From: Paraburkholderia sp. FT54
Lineage (GTDB): Bacteria; Pseudomonadota; Gammaproteobacteria; Burkholderiales; Burkholderiaceae
DNA length: 64,000 bases
NCBI RefSeq assembly: GCF_031585635.1
Contig: NZ_CP134196.1
Span: forward strand, 2,480,001-2,544,000
Direction of reading: 5' to 3'
Shown: positions 44,831-55,074 of the stretch, piece by piece
How the letters are laid out: each line of letters begins with the position of its first letter
Position numbering within the stretch: the first letter of the stretch is position 1
Notes under the pieces: generated by a model
The model's input: only the letters and a program-made list of their open reading frames with translations
Databases searched by the model: none
What the model was told of the DNA's origin: nothing
Translations under genes and position numbers: made by a program

Positions 44831-45028
44831 CAACGAATGTCCCGGTACTTCGGTCATTCGCGCCGCCATTTCGATCGTTCGTTCCTGGCTCGGATTGTGT
44901 CAAAACACGTAACCACCTGGAATTGACGAAGCCTGTCTCGCCCCAGGTCGCGGCTTTCCGATTGCGGCAGCCCGAACGTCAAATCACAGCGGAACATATC
45001 GGGAAGGCTCAACAACCCCGTGCGTGCG

Positions 45029-45262
45029 TCACGCCCGCATCGCCTTCATAATCGCTTCTGAACCGAGTAGTTTGATCACCCGCTTCATGTTGTACGCCAG
45101 CACATGCAAGCTCATCTCCGTGCTCACCCGCTCGATAGTTCTTGTCAGGAAATGAGTGGCGCCCATCCATGCTTTGTTCGTGCCGAACGGGTGCTCGACA
45201 GTCTGTCGCCGGATGCGCATCATCTCAGGCGCATGATCAAGTCGCACCTGCATCTCATCAAG
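45029..45262 (-). pseudogene. IS1182-family transposase, C-terminal fragment
   Basis: 'MRIRRQTVEHPFGTNKAWMG' followed by 'THFLTRTIERVSTEMSLHVL' and 'AYNMKRVIKLLG' is the last 75 residues of an IS1182-type DDE transposase, with the catalytic Glu in 'QTVEHPFG'. It is joined at about 45262 to an IS6-type fragment. A fragment from the front and middle of the same family lies at 50480-51175 on the other strand. Confidence 0.8.
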
Positions 45263-45536
45263 AACTGCCTCGTGTTCGTGACACACTCTCGTCGAGATGC
45301 CATGTACTGCCTGGCCTACCGCGCGCGGCTTTCACCCGGTGGGCAAAGTCCTTACCGAACTTGTCACACCAGCACCTGATCGTCTCGTACGTCACGGTCA
45401 CGCCTCGCTCGAAAAGCAATTTTTCGATGTCACGCAAACTCAATTGGAAGCGAAAATATCAACGAACTGCGCAACTGATGACGGCTGCCAGGAAACGATG
45501 TCCGTGACAGAGTGATTTCGGTTTCTTCATCATGTA
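45263..45536 (-). pseudogene. IS6-family transposase, N-terminal fragment with stop
   Basis: Starting near 45533, codons read MKKPKSLCHGHRFLAAVI, then 'CAVR-stop-YFRFQLSLRDIEKLL', where a TGA replaces the conserved Trp of 'RWYFRF', then 'ERGVTVTYETIRCWCDKFG' and 'STWHLDE' with the first catalytic Asp. It ends there, fused to IS1182 sequence. It is a different IS6 copy from that at 26965-27107. Confidence 0.82.
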
Positions 45537-45736
45537 ATCTTACGCCACCGACTCCGCAACCTGACAAAGCCGCGGCGGTTGCACAACCTCCTGCATCGCC
45601 TCGGTCGTATACATCGGGTAGATTTGTCCATTAAAAATTCAGACAGACACAATCCCCGCTCCCGGCCAACCGTTGATCAAGGTGACTTCGTAGCGCGCTT
45701 GCGTCGCGAGACGCCATTGGGCCGAAAGATCGGACA

Positions 45737-47875
45737 TCACCTCGCAACCGCCGATGTCGATGCCAATGCCAGTTCGACGGTTTCGACAAAGCTCGCCACA
45801 ATCGACTCCATCGCGGTCCCAGGTCCGAGCACCGCAAAAATGCCATTGCGTTTGAGAAAACGTGCGTGCTCGTCCGGAATGATGCCGCCAACCACAACCG
45901 CTGCCCTGGGTCGACGGACCCGCAGACTGCGCACGACCTCGCCAACAAGGTCGAGATGCGCACCCGATAGGGACGAAATACCGACGACATCGGCCTTCGC
46001 TGCGATGGCGTCGTCGACCACCTCTCCGGGCGAGCGGAACAGCGCTCCGAGCGACACGTAGAATCCGGCATCGGCCAACGCCGCCGCCACGGTCTTTGCA
46101 CCCCGATCGTGACCGTCCTGTCCCACCTTTGCGATGAGCACCCGGGGCGGGCGTCCGAGGCGCGCGGCAAGAGCACTGACACGATTGCATGCGTCACGCC
46201 ATGCCGCATCGACCATCCGCGCTTCGCCGTAGATTCCGCTGCTAAAACGACTGGGTATCCTGTAGCGCGGCCAGACAGCCTCCAGCGCGCGCGTGCATTC
46301 GCCGATTGTCGCGCGCGCGGACACACTCGATAGCGAGGGCCAGCAGGTTGCCGGTGCCGTCACGCGCACCGTCAGCGAGCACCGCCAGCGCGTGCGAAAC
46401 CAGGACGTCGTCGCGCTGTTTTTTCAGTTCTGCCAACTGCCGAACTTGCCTGGCACGAACCCGCCGACCGTCGATCTCGAGACAGTTAGACGGAGTATCC
46501 GCATCCGGTGATCGAAACCGGTTCACACCCACGACGACACGCTGCCCTGCATCGATCCACGCCTGGGTGCGTGTTGCGGCTTCGTGAATGCGCTGCTGTA
46601 CCCAACCCGAGCGGATCGCTTCGACGACACCTCCCTGCGTAGCAATTTGCGTCATCAGATCACGCACGCGCCGGGCAATATCGTCGGTAATCGACTCCAT
46701 CATGTACGAGCCCGCCCACGGGTCGATAACATCGCACAGGCCCATCTCATGCTGCATGATCAACTGCGTGTCACGCGCGAGCCTCGACGCATCCGATCCC
46801 GGGAGTGCAAGCGCCTCATCGTACGCATTGGTATGCAGCGACTGGGTGCCGCCGAACACGGCGGCCATCGCCTCGATCGTCGTCCGGACGATGTTGTTCT
46901 GTGGATGCTGCGCAGTGAGCGACCATCCCGACGTCTGGCAATGCATGCGCAAAGCTTGCGCTCTAGCCCCACGTGCACCCAGTTCACTCATTATCCCGGC
47001 CCAGACGGCCCGAGCGGCGCGAAGTTTGGCGACTTCCACAAAGAATTCGGTGCCAACGCCAAAAAAGAAACTCAGCCGTTCTCCGATGCGCTCGACATTC
47101 ATGCCACGCTTCATCAGGGCATCGACGTAGGTGCGCGCATTGGACAGCGTCAGCGCGAGTTCGAGTACCGCATCCGCGCCCGCTTCCTGAAAATGGTAGC
47201 CTGAGACGGACATTGCATTGAAGCGCGGCGCACGTTCGGCGAGATACTCGACGACGTCCGCGACGATACGTAAGGACGGCTCCGGCGCGAATATCCAGGT
47301 ATTGCGCACCATGTATTCCTTCAGGATGTCATTCTGGATCGTGCCCGTAAGCGCCTCCGGGTGCACGCCACTTTCTTGCGCTGCCACGATGAATGCAGCC
47401 AGTACAGGCAGCACAGCGCCGTTCATCGTCATCGAGACCGACACCCGATCTAGCGGAATCTGCCGAAACAGGCGCTTCATGTCCTCGACGCTGTCGATTG
47501 CGACTCCAGCCATGCCGACATCGGCCACCGCGGCAGGATCGTCCGAATCGTAGCCCCGATGCGTCGGCAGATCGAAGGCAACCGATAAGCCCTGTGCCTC
47601 CTCGGCGAGCGCCGTCCGGAATGCAAGATTCGAATCGGCCGCGTCCGCATAGCCGGCGTATTGACGGATCGTCCACGGCTTTTGCGTATACATCGACGCA
47701 TGGGCCCTCGCACGAAGGGCGCCTCACCGGGTCGACTGCCGAGATGCGACACCCCTTCAAGATCGCTCGCCGTATACAGCGCTTTAAGCGGTACCGCACT
47801 GGGCGCGTGCCGTACCGCGTCGCGACTTTCATCGGCAAAGTTCCGGTCGCCGCGCATATCGCCCTCGCGATTCAT
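45737..47875 (-). pseudogene. Methylmalonyl-CoA mutase-like gene with two frameshifts
   Basis: Joined across frames this encodes about 712 residues, the size of a single-chain B12-dependent acyl-CoA mutase. The first frame gives 'ASDLEGVSHLGSRPGEAPFV'. A base is missing in the CCC run near 47704. The next frame gives the TIM-barrel part ('MYTQKPWTIRQYAGYADAAD', 'GTIQNDILKEYMVRNTW', 'SGYHFQEAGADAV'). A second shift in the (CG)n run near 46310-46320 leads to the B12-binding domain with 'KVGQDGHDRGAKTV', where the His binds cobalt. Succinyl-CoA/methylmalonyl-CoA exchange is expected, but ethylmalonyl- or isobutyryl-CoA mutases look similar. Both shifts lie in simple runs, so sequencing error is possible. 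The start overlaps the upstream gene by 4 bp. Confidence 0.85.
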
Positions 47876-48705
47876 CGCTGCCTCCAATGCTTGCTTGTTA
47901 CTACATCAGCAATCTTCTGCTGGTCGCTGCCGCGACGAAGCTCGCACCAATGTACGAGGCCGCGTTCATCCTTATGCTCCGCGGCCACGCGCAGTCCAAG
48001 GGTGTCACCAACGTCAATGTTGCCGTAGAAGAACAACTCGCGGCCTGCGATAACGGGCGGCTCGTCGAACCGGTGGCGCTGCCATTCGGCACGGTCAACA
48101 AAGGACTGAAAGCTTGCAAAGTAGAGAAAATCCGCGCCGTTAAAATCATTGTTCGGACATGGCAGAAATTCGATCCAGTCGTTCTCGACACGATCGGCGC
48201 TTGTGAAGGGCAACCGCTCGTCCCACTGCCCCGCGCGAAACTGCTTGCCACGCCACGCCATGTCTATTGCGTCCACCGGCGGAGTGGGTGTCGGGCCTCC
48301 CATTGCCGCGAATGTCGCGCGCGTCACTGAACGGTTGTTGCGCACCTCATGCCGCCGCACGAACGTCGACGACATCGACACGATGGCGCACTCGCCATTG
48401 CGCGAAAGCAGGCGGTGCCGGCTAAAGTGGCGAGCCGGGCCGGTTCGGCAAAGCTCAGTACCGAGTTCGAAATCGTCGTTCTCACCGATTGCGTGGAGCG
48501 TTGCCCCCGTCAATCTGATTGCGGTGAAGGCCGCGTACGATTTGCTCCCGTCATCATCGACGAAATCCGGCGCGCGCCGGCCGGCATCTCGCGCCAGTGC
48601 CTCCCAGTGGCGATGTCCGCATTCCTTGATCAGCCAGTTTTCGGACAGCCCCGTATAGGCCAGTTGTGGCATCCCGGCGCGATAGATCTGTGTCGTTTGC
48701 TGCAT
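47872..48705 (-). CDS. LnmK/Pnap_2097-family protein
   Basis: A 277-residue protein from the ATG at 48705; the frame continues upstream but only as a shadow of the next gene. 'GLSENWLIKECGHRHWEAL', 'FTAIRLTGATLHAIGENDDF' and 'CPNNDFNGADFLYFASFQSF' match the Pnap_2097/LnmK family, which has a double hot-dog fold. LnmK converts methylmalonyl-CoA to a propionyl group on a carrier protein. Its neighbour is a methylmalonyl-CoA mutase gene with a 4-bp overlap, which fits a shared methylmalonyl-CoA step. No acyl carrier protein gene is near. This is the only gene of its operon with an undamaged frame. Confidence 0.7.
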   Translation of the reverse strand: MQQTTQIYRAGMPQLAYTGLSENWLIKECGHRHWEALARDAGRRAPDFVDDDGSKSYAAFTAIRLTGATLHAIGENDDFELGTELCRTGPARHFSRHRLLSRNGECAIVSMSSTFVRRHEVRNNRSVTRATFAAMGGPTPTPPVDAIDMAWRGKQFRAGQWDERLPFTSADRVENDWIEFLPCPNNDFNGADFLYFASFQSFVDRAEWQRHRFDEPPVIAGRELFFYGNIDVGDTLGLRVAAEHKDERGLVHWCELRRGSDQQKIADVVTSKHWRQR

Positions 48706-48710
48706 GCGCT

Positions 48711-50012
48711 TCAGGCCGCTACAATGTCGCAAGAGGACGTTCGCTCGCGGAGGCTCGCGAGAATTGCCTGCACTACGTAGTCGGCATCGCGCGCGATCCC
48801 CGAGAATCGTCCTGATCCCCCCGTGTGCAACCACGGCAAGCCGACAAAATACAGTCCCTCGACCGGCGTGATGCCACGCGTATGCGCCGGATAACCGCGG
48901 CCGTTGAACACCGGGGCATCGATCCGGCTGAAGTCCGGCGTAAAGCCGATGCACCAGATAATCGATGTAATGCCGCTGCCTGCGAGTTCGAGCGTCGTAC
49001 GCTCGTGAGGTGGCTGCCATAAAGGCTCATAGACGCCGCCGGGCGGTGCGTCGATGCCGTTCTTTTCGATGAACGCATCGATACTCGCATTGATCCGGTT
49101 ATTCGTATCGTCTGCATCGTCGAGATTAACCGTGAGGTTAGGCGCGAACTGCAAGTGTCCATTCTGCAGGTCGTCGAGTCGCCCGTACAACTCCATGCCT
49201 TCGGCCGCGAACTTGCGCAGATCGATGTCACGCCCACCATCGCGGCCGGTCACATAGTGATTGGTGTTGTCACGCACCCCTTCACGCAAGGGATACTTTT
49301 CCACCGGCATGTCGTAGTACTTCATGTCGGCCAGCCAATCCACCACATCGCGCCCGCGGTAAAAGCGCGCACAGCGTGGCGCCTCGCCCGCGGCGAGCAC
49401 CACCTTTCGGCCGGCCAGATGCAGGTCCTCGGCAATCTGCGCACCGGACTGCCCCGATCCCACCACCAGCACCGCGCCGTCGGGTAGCGCCTGAGGATTG
49501 CGATATTCCGACGACTGCAACTGCACGATCCGCGCGGGCAGGCGTTCAGCCATGCGCGGCACGATTGGCGTGTGATAACCGCCCGAGGCCACCACGACGT
49601 GATCGGCGGTGAAATCGCCCTCGCTCGTCGCTACCGCATAGGTGTCGTCGTCCAGCCGGTTCACGCGTTTGACCTGTGTGTGCTCGATCACCGGCGTATC
49701 GACCATTGCGATGAAGCCGTCGAGATACGCGATGATTTCATCCTTCTTCATAAAGCCATGCGGATCGTCGCCCGGGTACGGATATCCCGGCAACGCGCAT
49801 TGCCAGTTCGGCGTAACGAGACAGAACGCGTCCCAGCGCTGGTTGCGCCAGGTGTGCGTGAGGGTGTTCTTCTCGACGACGAGGTGGTCGACTCCGGCCC
49901 GTTTCAAACAGTAGCTGATCGACAGGCCCGCCTACCCGCCACCGACGACGAGCACGCTGTAGTGCCTATTCTCGCGCGTCCCGGCGCTTACGGAGTGCGC
50001 TGTGTTCGACAT
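48711..50012 (-). pseudogene. MSMEG_0569-family flavin-dependent oxidoreductase with amber codon
   Basis: From ATG 50012 the frame reads MSNTAHSV... 'HYSVLVVGGG', then TAG (49932-49934) where relatives have Gln, then 'AGLSISYCLKRAGVDHLVVE' and the remaining 400 residues intact. These include 'WRNQRWDAFCLVTPNWQCAL', 'VLVVGSGQSGAQIAEDLHLA' and 'ARFYRGRDVVDWLADMKYYD'. The stop sits inside the FAD-binding GxGxxG loop, so a start downstream would lack the flavin site. The family belongs to the Nit1C-type clusters linked to cyanide and nitrogen-starvation physiology. It is 5 bp ahead of the LnmK-family gene. Confidence 0.88.
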
Positions 50013-50093
50013 GATGCGTCCTTGCAGTAAAAAATCGGCTCACCGTCGTGGCGCTGCCGCCGGGCGCGCCAGGTTCAACGGTTCATCCTGGGT

Positions 50094-50369
50094 TTAGAGC
50101 AGTTCGATGACCTTGACGGTCGCGTCGGGTCGATTGCGAAAGCGGTCTGCCTCCTATTCGATCTGCGCGAGCTGATCCATCGCCGCCGAACAGGCAAAGC
50201 CGTACTTTTGCCGCACGCGCTCCGAGGCAATGTTGAGCGCCTCGCGCGAGCGTCTGACAAAATCGTCGAGCGGATAAGCATGGCCCGGCGTAAAAAACTC
50301 GCTGACCACCTGCGACGGCGAATAGCAATTCGCTTCGTCCCCGTCGGGCCATTGAATCCGGAAGTGCAT
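50094..50369 (-). pseudogene. MSMEG_0570-family protein with premature amber codon
   Basis: ATG 50369 begins MHFRIQWPDGDEANCYSPSQ, followed by 'PGHAYPLDDFVRRSREALN' and 'RQKYGFACSAAMDQLAQIE', the core of MSMEG_0570-type nitrogen-starvation proteins. TAG at 50154-50156 ends it at 71 residues. The same frame then reads 'EADRFRNRPDATVKVIELL' to a TAA at 50094, which looks like the original tail. The short form keeps the conserved core and might still fold. It lies 81 bp before the flavin oxidoreductase gene on the same strand. Confidence 0.82.
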
Positions 50370-50479
50370 GACAGGCGTAGAAATCCTCTTTTGCTGTTGG
50401 CTTAGTGAATGGCAGGCGGCCGGTGTGCCAGCCGCGCGCGATAGGCTTCGACATGACGGCGGGCGCTAGCGTCCCAGCT

Positions 50480-51175
50480 AAATTGATGTGGCTCACCGGC
50501 CGTTTGGCGCCGGACTTCAAGACCATAGCTGACTTCCGCCGTGACAACGGTACCGGCATCCGCAACGTATGTCGCCGCTTCGTCGTCTTATGCCGTGAAC
50601 TGAAGCTGTTCTCCCAAGCGCTCGTTGCCATCGACGGTAGCAAGTTCAAGGCAGTCAACACTCGCGATCGCAACTTCACCGAGGGTAAGGTCGACAAGCG
50701 CCAGAAACAGATTGAGGAAAGCATCCAGCGATATCTGAACGCGCTGGAGACTGCCGATCGTACGCAACCGGCTGAGCTGGAAGCAAAGACAACGCGGCTG
50801 AAGGACAAGATCGCGCGCTTGCGCGAGCAGATGCGAAACCTCGATCAGATCAAGCAGCAACTCAAGACGCAGCCTGATGGCCAACTCTCGATGACTGATC
50901 CCGACGCGCGCTCCATGGCGACGAGCGGCAAAGGCTCGGGAATGGTGGGCTACAACGTGCAGGTGGCCGTTGACGCCAAACACCACCTCATCGTGGCTCA
51001 CGAGGTCACAAACTCTGGCAGTGACCGGGCGCAGCTTAGCCCCATGGCAAAAGCTGCGCGCGACGCGATGGGTAAGACCAGACTGCGGGCAGTCGCCGAT
51101 CGTGGCTACTATAGTGGGCCTCAGATCAAAGAGTGCGCGGATGCCGGGATCGCAGTAATGCTGCCGAAACCCACG
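50480..51175 (+). pseudogene. IS1182-family transposase, N-terminal/middle fragment
   Basis: 'LMWLTGRLAPDFKTIADFRR', 'ALVAIDGSKFKAVNTRDRNF' (first catalytic Asp), 'GSGMVGYNVQVAVDAKHHLI' and 'LRAVADRGYYSGPQIKECAD' (second Asp) identify an IS1182-type DDE enzyme, with a Gln/Lys-rich coiled coil between. The front 60-70 residues and the end with the catalytic Glu are missing. After 'GIAVMLPKPTT' the frame turns to unrelated sequence. The complementary C-terminal piece at 45029-45262 faces the other way. Confidence 0.88.
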
Positions 51176-51571
51176 ACATCAAGCGCGAAATGCAACGTCA
51201 ACTCCTCGGCTCCGCTCAGCTCTACAACGCACTTCATCAGCTACCCCGGCATCATGACGACGCCAGGATAGCCAGATTCAAATCGATTGGCCAGGAACAC
51301 TTATCACCTTGCTCGATGGCGCTGCGTAGGTAGGGCTTAGGAGCGTTGAAGGACGCTTTCACGCTCCACCCAAGAATCTAAAAAGCTTACAAGCGAATCC
51401 CTTGTAAGCCTTTCTTATTTGCCGCGCGGTCTGCGCAGATAATCAGTCGCCCGACCTCCTGCGCCGAGTCGGATTAGCCATCGCATCGATCGGCCATAGC
51501 CACGCGGTTCACGCACCCCAGGGTCCGACGTTTACAGTAATCGTCAACCCGGGATACGGGCGGGCGCCTCC
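51176..51571. other. Spacer after IS1182 fragment
   Basis: About 400 bp. A frame near 51176-51300 reads 'EMQRQLLGSAQLYNALHQL' and may be the end of some lost gene, but I cannot assign it. The hairpin at 51384-51408 is listed separately. Confidence 0.35.
51384..51408 (+). terminator. Intrinsic terminator-like hairpin
   Basis: GCTTACAAG (51384-51392) and CTTGTAAGC (51400-51408) form a 9-bp perfect stem with a 7-nt loop, flanked by A-rich sequence on the left and CTTTCTTATTT on the right, so it could stop transcription from either side. Confidence 0.65.
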
Positions 51572-53278
51572 CTAAAAACTATCCCATTCCCCCGCCTCAG
51601 TGGTTTGCGCCGTCCGCGCGGGCTGTGGTGCAGACCGCTTCACCGCGACTCTCGTGGCCGGCGTCCGAGGGCGCGACGGCACCGTCGTGCGCGTCGTCGG
51701 CGCGACGGAACGACTAACCTCAGCGTCGTGTGAACCGTGCAACTTGAACATCGAAACGGACGCTTTCAGATCGTTCGCCTGCGACTCGAGCGAGCTGGCA
51801 GCCGCCGCCGCCTGTTCGACCAGCGCCGCGTTCTGTTGCGTGACTTCGTCCATCTGCGTGACAGCCTGGTTGACCTGGCCGATGCCCTTGCTCTGTTCAC
51901 GTGAGGCGGCGGTGATTTCACCCATGATGTCGGTCACGCGCCTGATCTCGTGTGTGATCTCGCGCATCTTCGCACCCGCTTCGCGCACATGGCCGGCGCC
52001 TGCCTGCACGCGCTCCACGGAATCGTGAATCAGTTCCTTGATTTCCTTGGATGCCGCCGAGGAGCGCTGCGCCAGCGAACGCACTTCCGAGGCCACCACC
52101 GCGAAACCGCGACCTTGTTCACCCGCGCGCGCCGCTTCGACAGCCGCATTCAGCGCAAGAATATTGGTCTGGAAGGCGATGCCCTCGATGATGCCGACAA
52201 TATTGGCGATCTTGTCCGAACTGGCGTTGATACCGTCCATGGTTTCGACCACGCGGGAAACCACGGTGCCGCCCTGTTCCGCCACCTGGGCGGCCTGCGC
52301 GGCGAGCTGGTTGGCCTGACTGGCGTTGTCGGCATTCTGGGCGACGGTCGAGGTCAGCTGCTCCATGCTCGACGCCGTTTCTTCGAGCGACGCTGCCTGC
52401 TCTTCAGTGCGCTGCGACAAGTCCTGGTTGCCCGCCGCAATCTGGTGCGTGGCGGTGGCAATTGAGTCGGCGGAAATCTTGATCGTGCCGATCGTCTGGG
52501 TGAGCTGCTCCTGCATGCGCTTCATCGAAAACAGCAGGCTCGAACGATCATTCGGCGCCGTCTTCACCTCCGCAGTCAGATCGTTGTCAGCAATCTGGTT
52601 GGCGATCTCGGCAGCATAGGACGGCTCGCCACCCAGTGAGCGGAAGATGCCGCGGTTGAGCAGCACCACGACGACCGACAGAGCGCCGGCCAGGATCACC
52701 AGAATTCCGAGGCTGTGATACAGCGACGAGCGGAATTCCGCATCGATATCGTCGACATAGAGACCCACCGTGAGAATCCAGTCCCACGGCTGATAGGTCA
52801 GGTTGTAGGCTATTTTCGGGGAATATTCGGTTCCTCCCGGCTTCACACCGGAATAGGCGGTAAAGCCTTTGCCATCACGCTTGATGACGGCAACCATATC
52901 CCTGAAGAGGTAAATGCCGTTCGGATCCTTGTAGTCGCTGACGTCCTTGCCATTCAATTGCGTTAGCGTCGGGTGCATCAGAACCATCGGCTGCGAATTG
53001 ATAATCTGGAAATAGCCGCTCTCGCCGAACCGCATGTTCCGGACGGTGTCCATCGCCCGTTTCTGGGCTTCCGCAAGGGGCATGGAGCCGGCGGCGGCCT
53101 GGTCGCCCAAGGTCTTGACGGCACTCAACGCGAGCTCCGCCGTGTGTTGCAGATCTAACCTACGCTCCTCCATCCGCATATCCCGCGTCTGGTAGGCGTT
53201 GTATATCGATATTCCGGCGAGACACAGCAAACTGAGGATGAGTGGCAGCCAGAGCTTCTGAACGAAAGACAGCTTCAT
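51572..53278 (-). CDS. Methyl-accepting chemotaxis protein with single Cache domain
   Basis: A 568-residue chemoreceptor. A transmembrane helix at about residues 8-28 precedes a periplasmic sCache_2 domain (about 35-185; '[20 protein letters not shown]', '[19 protein letters not shown]'), then a second helix (about 190-210), a HAMP-like linker, and the cytoplasmic coiled coil with the hairpin tip '[20 protein letters not shown]' and '[20 protein letters not shown]'. The C-terminus 'EWDSF' resembles the NWETF-type pentapeptide that tethers CheR and CheB. sCache_2 receptors often sense small organic acids, fitting the catabolic genes nearby. It appears monocistronic. Confidence 0.92.
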   Translation of the reverse strand: MKLSFVQKLWLPLILSLLCLAGISIYNAYQTRDMRMEERRLDLQHTAELALSAVKTLGDQAAAGSMPLAEAQKRAMDTVRNMRFGESGYFQIINSQPMVLMHPTLTQLNGKDVSDYKDPNGIYLFRDMVAVIKRDGKGFTAYSGVKPGGTEYSPKIAYNLTYQPWDWILTVGLYVDDIDAEFRSSLYHSLGILVILAGALSVVVVLLNRGIFRSLGGEPSYAAEIANQIADNDLTAEVKTAPNDRSSLLFSMKRMQEQLTQTIGTIKISADSIATATHQIAAGNQDLSQRTEEQAASLEETASSMEQLTSTVAQNADNASQANQLAAQAAQVAEQGGTVVSRVVETMDGINASSDKIANIVGIIEGIAFQTNILALNAAVEAARAGEQGRGFAVVASEVRSLAQRSSAASKEIKELIHDSVERVQAGAGHVREAGAKMREITHEIRRVTDIMGEITAASREQSKGIGQVNQAVTQMDEVTQQNAALVEQAAAAASSLESQANDLKASVSMFKLHGSHDAEVSRSVAPTTRTTVPSRPRTPATRVAVKRSAPQPARTAQTTEAGEWDSF

Positions 53279-53497
53279 ATGTTGCGAACCTTTCAGCGTG
53301 AGAGCAGCGAGCGAGCAAAATCACCAAACGAGACAATGGAGCGTGACTAAATAAATCCTTAATAAGCTATAACGGCAGCCAAGCGGAAATCTTCATACTT
53401 ATTAAGTTGTCCCTGCGCACTCAGGATTCGATGACCTTCCATCTCCTCAGAGTGCAGCCAGCCGGCCAATGCCACCCGCGCCTCGAACAGATGTGAC

Positions 53498-53528
53498 AGC
53501 GGCCCGCTCCTAAAGGCAGCGGGCCGCT
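53498..53528 (-). terminator. Perfect hairpin after aldehyde dehydrogenase gene
   Basis: AGCGGCCCGCT (53498-53508) pairs exactly with AGCGGGCCGCT (53518-53528) around a 9-nt loop, 52 bp past the dehydrogenase stop. No U-tract follows. The remainder of 53279-53579 holds no gene I can support. Confidence 0.55.
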
Positions 53529-53579
53529 CAAGTAAAGGCACCGGGTCGTTCCCCGACCCAGGTTTTACGCAACGATGCC

Positions 53580-55013
53580 CTATGCGTTCACGTATGCGGT
53601 CTTGACTGTCGTGTAAAACTCGCGCGCATAGCTGCCTTGTTCACGCGCTCCGTAACTTGACCCCTTGCGTCCGCCAAAAGGCACGTGATAGTCGACGCCC
53701 GCGGTCGCGGTATTGACCATCACCATGCCGACCTGCGCATGACGCTTGAAGTGCGTGGCGTACTTGAGCGAGGTTGTGCAAATCCCGGCCGACAGTCCGA
53801 ACTCGGTGTCGTTGGCGGTGGCGAGCGCGGCTTCGTAGTCTTTGACCTTGATGACGGATGCCACCGGGCCAAACACCTCTTCGCGATTGATACGCATCGT
53901 GGGCGTCGTGTCGGTGATCAATGCGGGAGCGAGGAAGAAACCGTTGGTGCTGGCGGCGACGCGCTCACCGCCGAAGACCGTACCGCCCTCTTCACGCGCA
54001 ATCGCAATGTACCGTTCGTCTTGCGCCAGCTGCCGTTCGTCGACCACTGGGCCGATCTGCGTATCCGGCGCGAGGGCGTCGCCGATTTTCAATGTCTTGA
54101 GGCGCGCTTTCACCGCCTCAACGAAGCGATCGTGGATGCCTTCGGTGACGATGAGACGGCTCGACGCGGTGCAGCGCTGGCCGGTCGAGAAGAACGCACC
54201 GTTCACGCACGCCTCGACTGCGACGTCGAGATCCGCATCATCGAGGACCACCATCGGATTCTTACCGCCCATTTCCAGCTGCACCTTCTTGCCGGTCTCG
54301 ACGCATTTGGCAGCGATGCTGCGCCCGGTCGATACGGAACCGGTGAAGCTGATGGCGTCCACGTCCGGCGAATTGACCAGCGCCTCACCGATCACCGAGC
54401 CACGGCCCATAACCAGATTGATGACGCCAGCGGGCGCGCCCGCCTCCGCAATAATTTTCACGAGTTCCCACGCGCTGCCCGGAACCAGATCGGCCGGCTT
54501 GATGACGACGCAGTTGCCATAGGCAAGAGCAGGCGCAATCTTCCAGGCCGGAATCGCAATCGGAAAATTCCACGGCGTGATCATGCCGATCACACCAAGC
54601 GGTTCGCGCGTCACTTCAACTGTCATGCCGGGACGCACGGACTGCACGATCTCGCCGCCTAACCGTAATGCCTCGCCAGCAAAGAACTTGAAAATCTGGC
54701 CGGCACGGCCTGCTTCGCCGATCGCCTCAGGCAGCGTTTTGCCTTCCTCGCGGGCAAGCAGGCGGCCAAGCTCTTCCTTGCGGGCGAGAATCGCCGTACC
54801 CGCGCGGTCGAGGACATCGAAACGCTGCTGCGGTGTCGACAGCGACCAGCTCGCAAATGCCTTGCGCGCGGCCTGGATAGCACGTGCTGTCTGCTGCACG
54901 TCCGCCTGGGAATACTCACCGACTACGTCGTCGACGTCGGAGGGGTTTACGTTGCGCGAAAAGGTCGGGCCGTCCAGCCATTCACCATCGATGTAATTTG
55001 CGTAGCGGGTCAT
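53580..55013 (-). CDS. 2-oxoglutarate-semialdehyde dehydrogenase-type ALDH
   Basis: A 477-residue NAD(P)-dependent aldehyde dehydrogenase. 'PWNFPIAIPAWKIAPALAYG' is the nucleotide-binding entry, 'ISFTGSVSTGRSIA' the cofactor loop, the general base Glu lies in 'VQLEMGGKNPMVV' and the catalytic Cys in 'FFSTGQRCTASSRL'. The details match alpha-ketoglutarate semialdehyde dehydrogenases. The next gene upstream encodes an FAH-family dehydratase that can make this semialdehyde from a 2-keto-3-deoxy pentonate. The pair would complete a Weimberg-type pathway to 2-oxoglutarate. The intergenic gap is 61 bp. Confidence 0.88.
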   Translation of the reverse strand: MTRYANYIDGEWLDGPTFSRNVNPSDVDDVVGEYSQADVQQTARAIQAARKAFASWSLSTPQQRFDVLDRAGTAILARKEELGRLLAREEGKTLPEAIGEAGRAGQIFKFFAGEALRLGGEIVQSVRPGMTVEVTREPLGVIGMITPWNFPIAIPAWKIAPALAYGNCVVIKPADLVPGSAWELVKIIAEAGAPAGVINLVMGRGSVIGEALVNSPDVDAISFTGSVSTGRSIAAKCVETGKKVQLEMGGKNPMVVLDDADLDVAVEACVNGAFFSTGQRCTASSRLIVTEGIHDRFVEAVKARLKTLKIGDALAPDTQIGPVVDERQLAQDERYIAIAREEGGTVFGGERVAASTNGFFLAPALITDTTPTMRINREEVFGPVASVIKVKDYEAALATANDTEFGLSAGICTTSLKYATHFKRHAQVGMVMVNTATAGVDYHVPFGGRKGSSYGAREQGSYAREFYTTVKTAYVNA

Positions 55014-55074
55014 GCTATTTATGCTCCATGTCTGTCGATTCTATTGGCGTCGCCGGGGTATCGGAAGAACCAGC

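Noticed and set aside
46242..47693. The mutase catalytic part as a complete gene of a two-subunit enzyme
   Set aside because: The conserved N-terminus (SDLEGVSHLGSRPGEAPF) and the B12 domain are both present in neighbouring frames without their own start signals, so one frameshifted gene is simpler.
51384..51408. tRNA-like arm
   Set aside because: The 9-bp stem and 7-nt loop resemble an anticodon arm, but no acceptor stem, T-arm or D-arm can be placed around it; a terminator is more likely.
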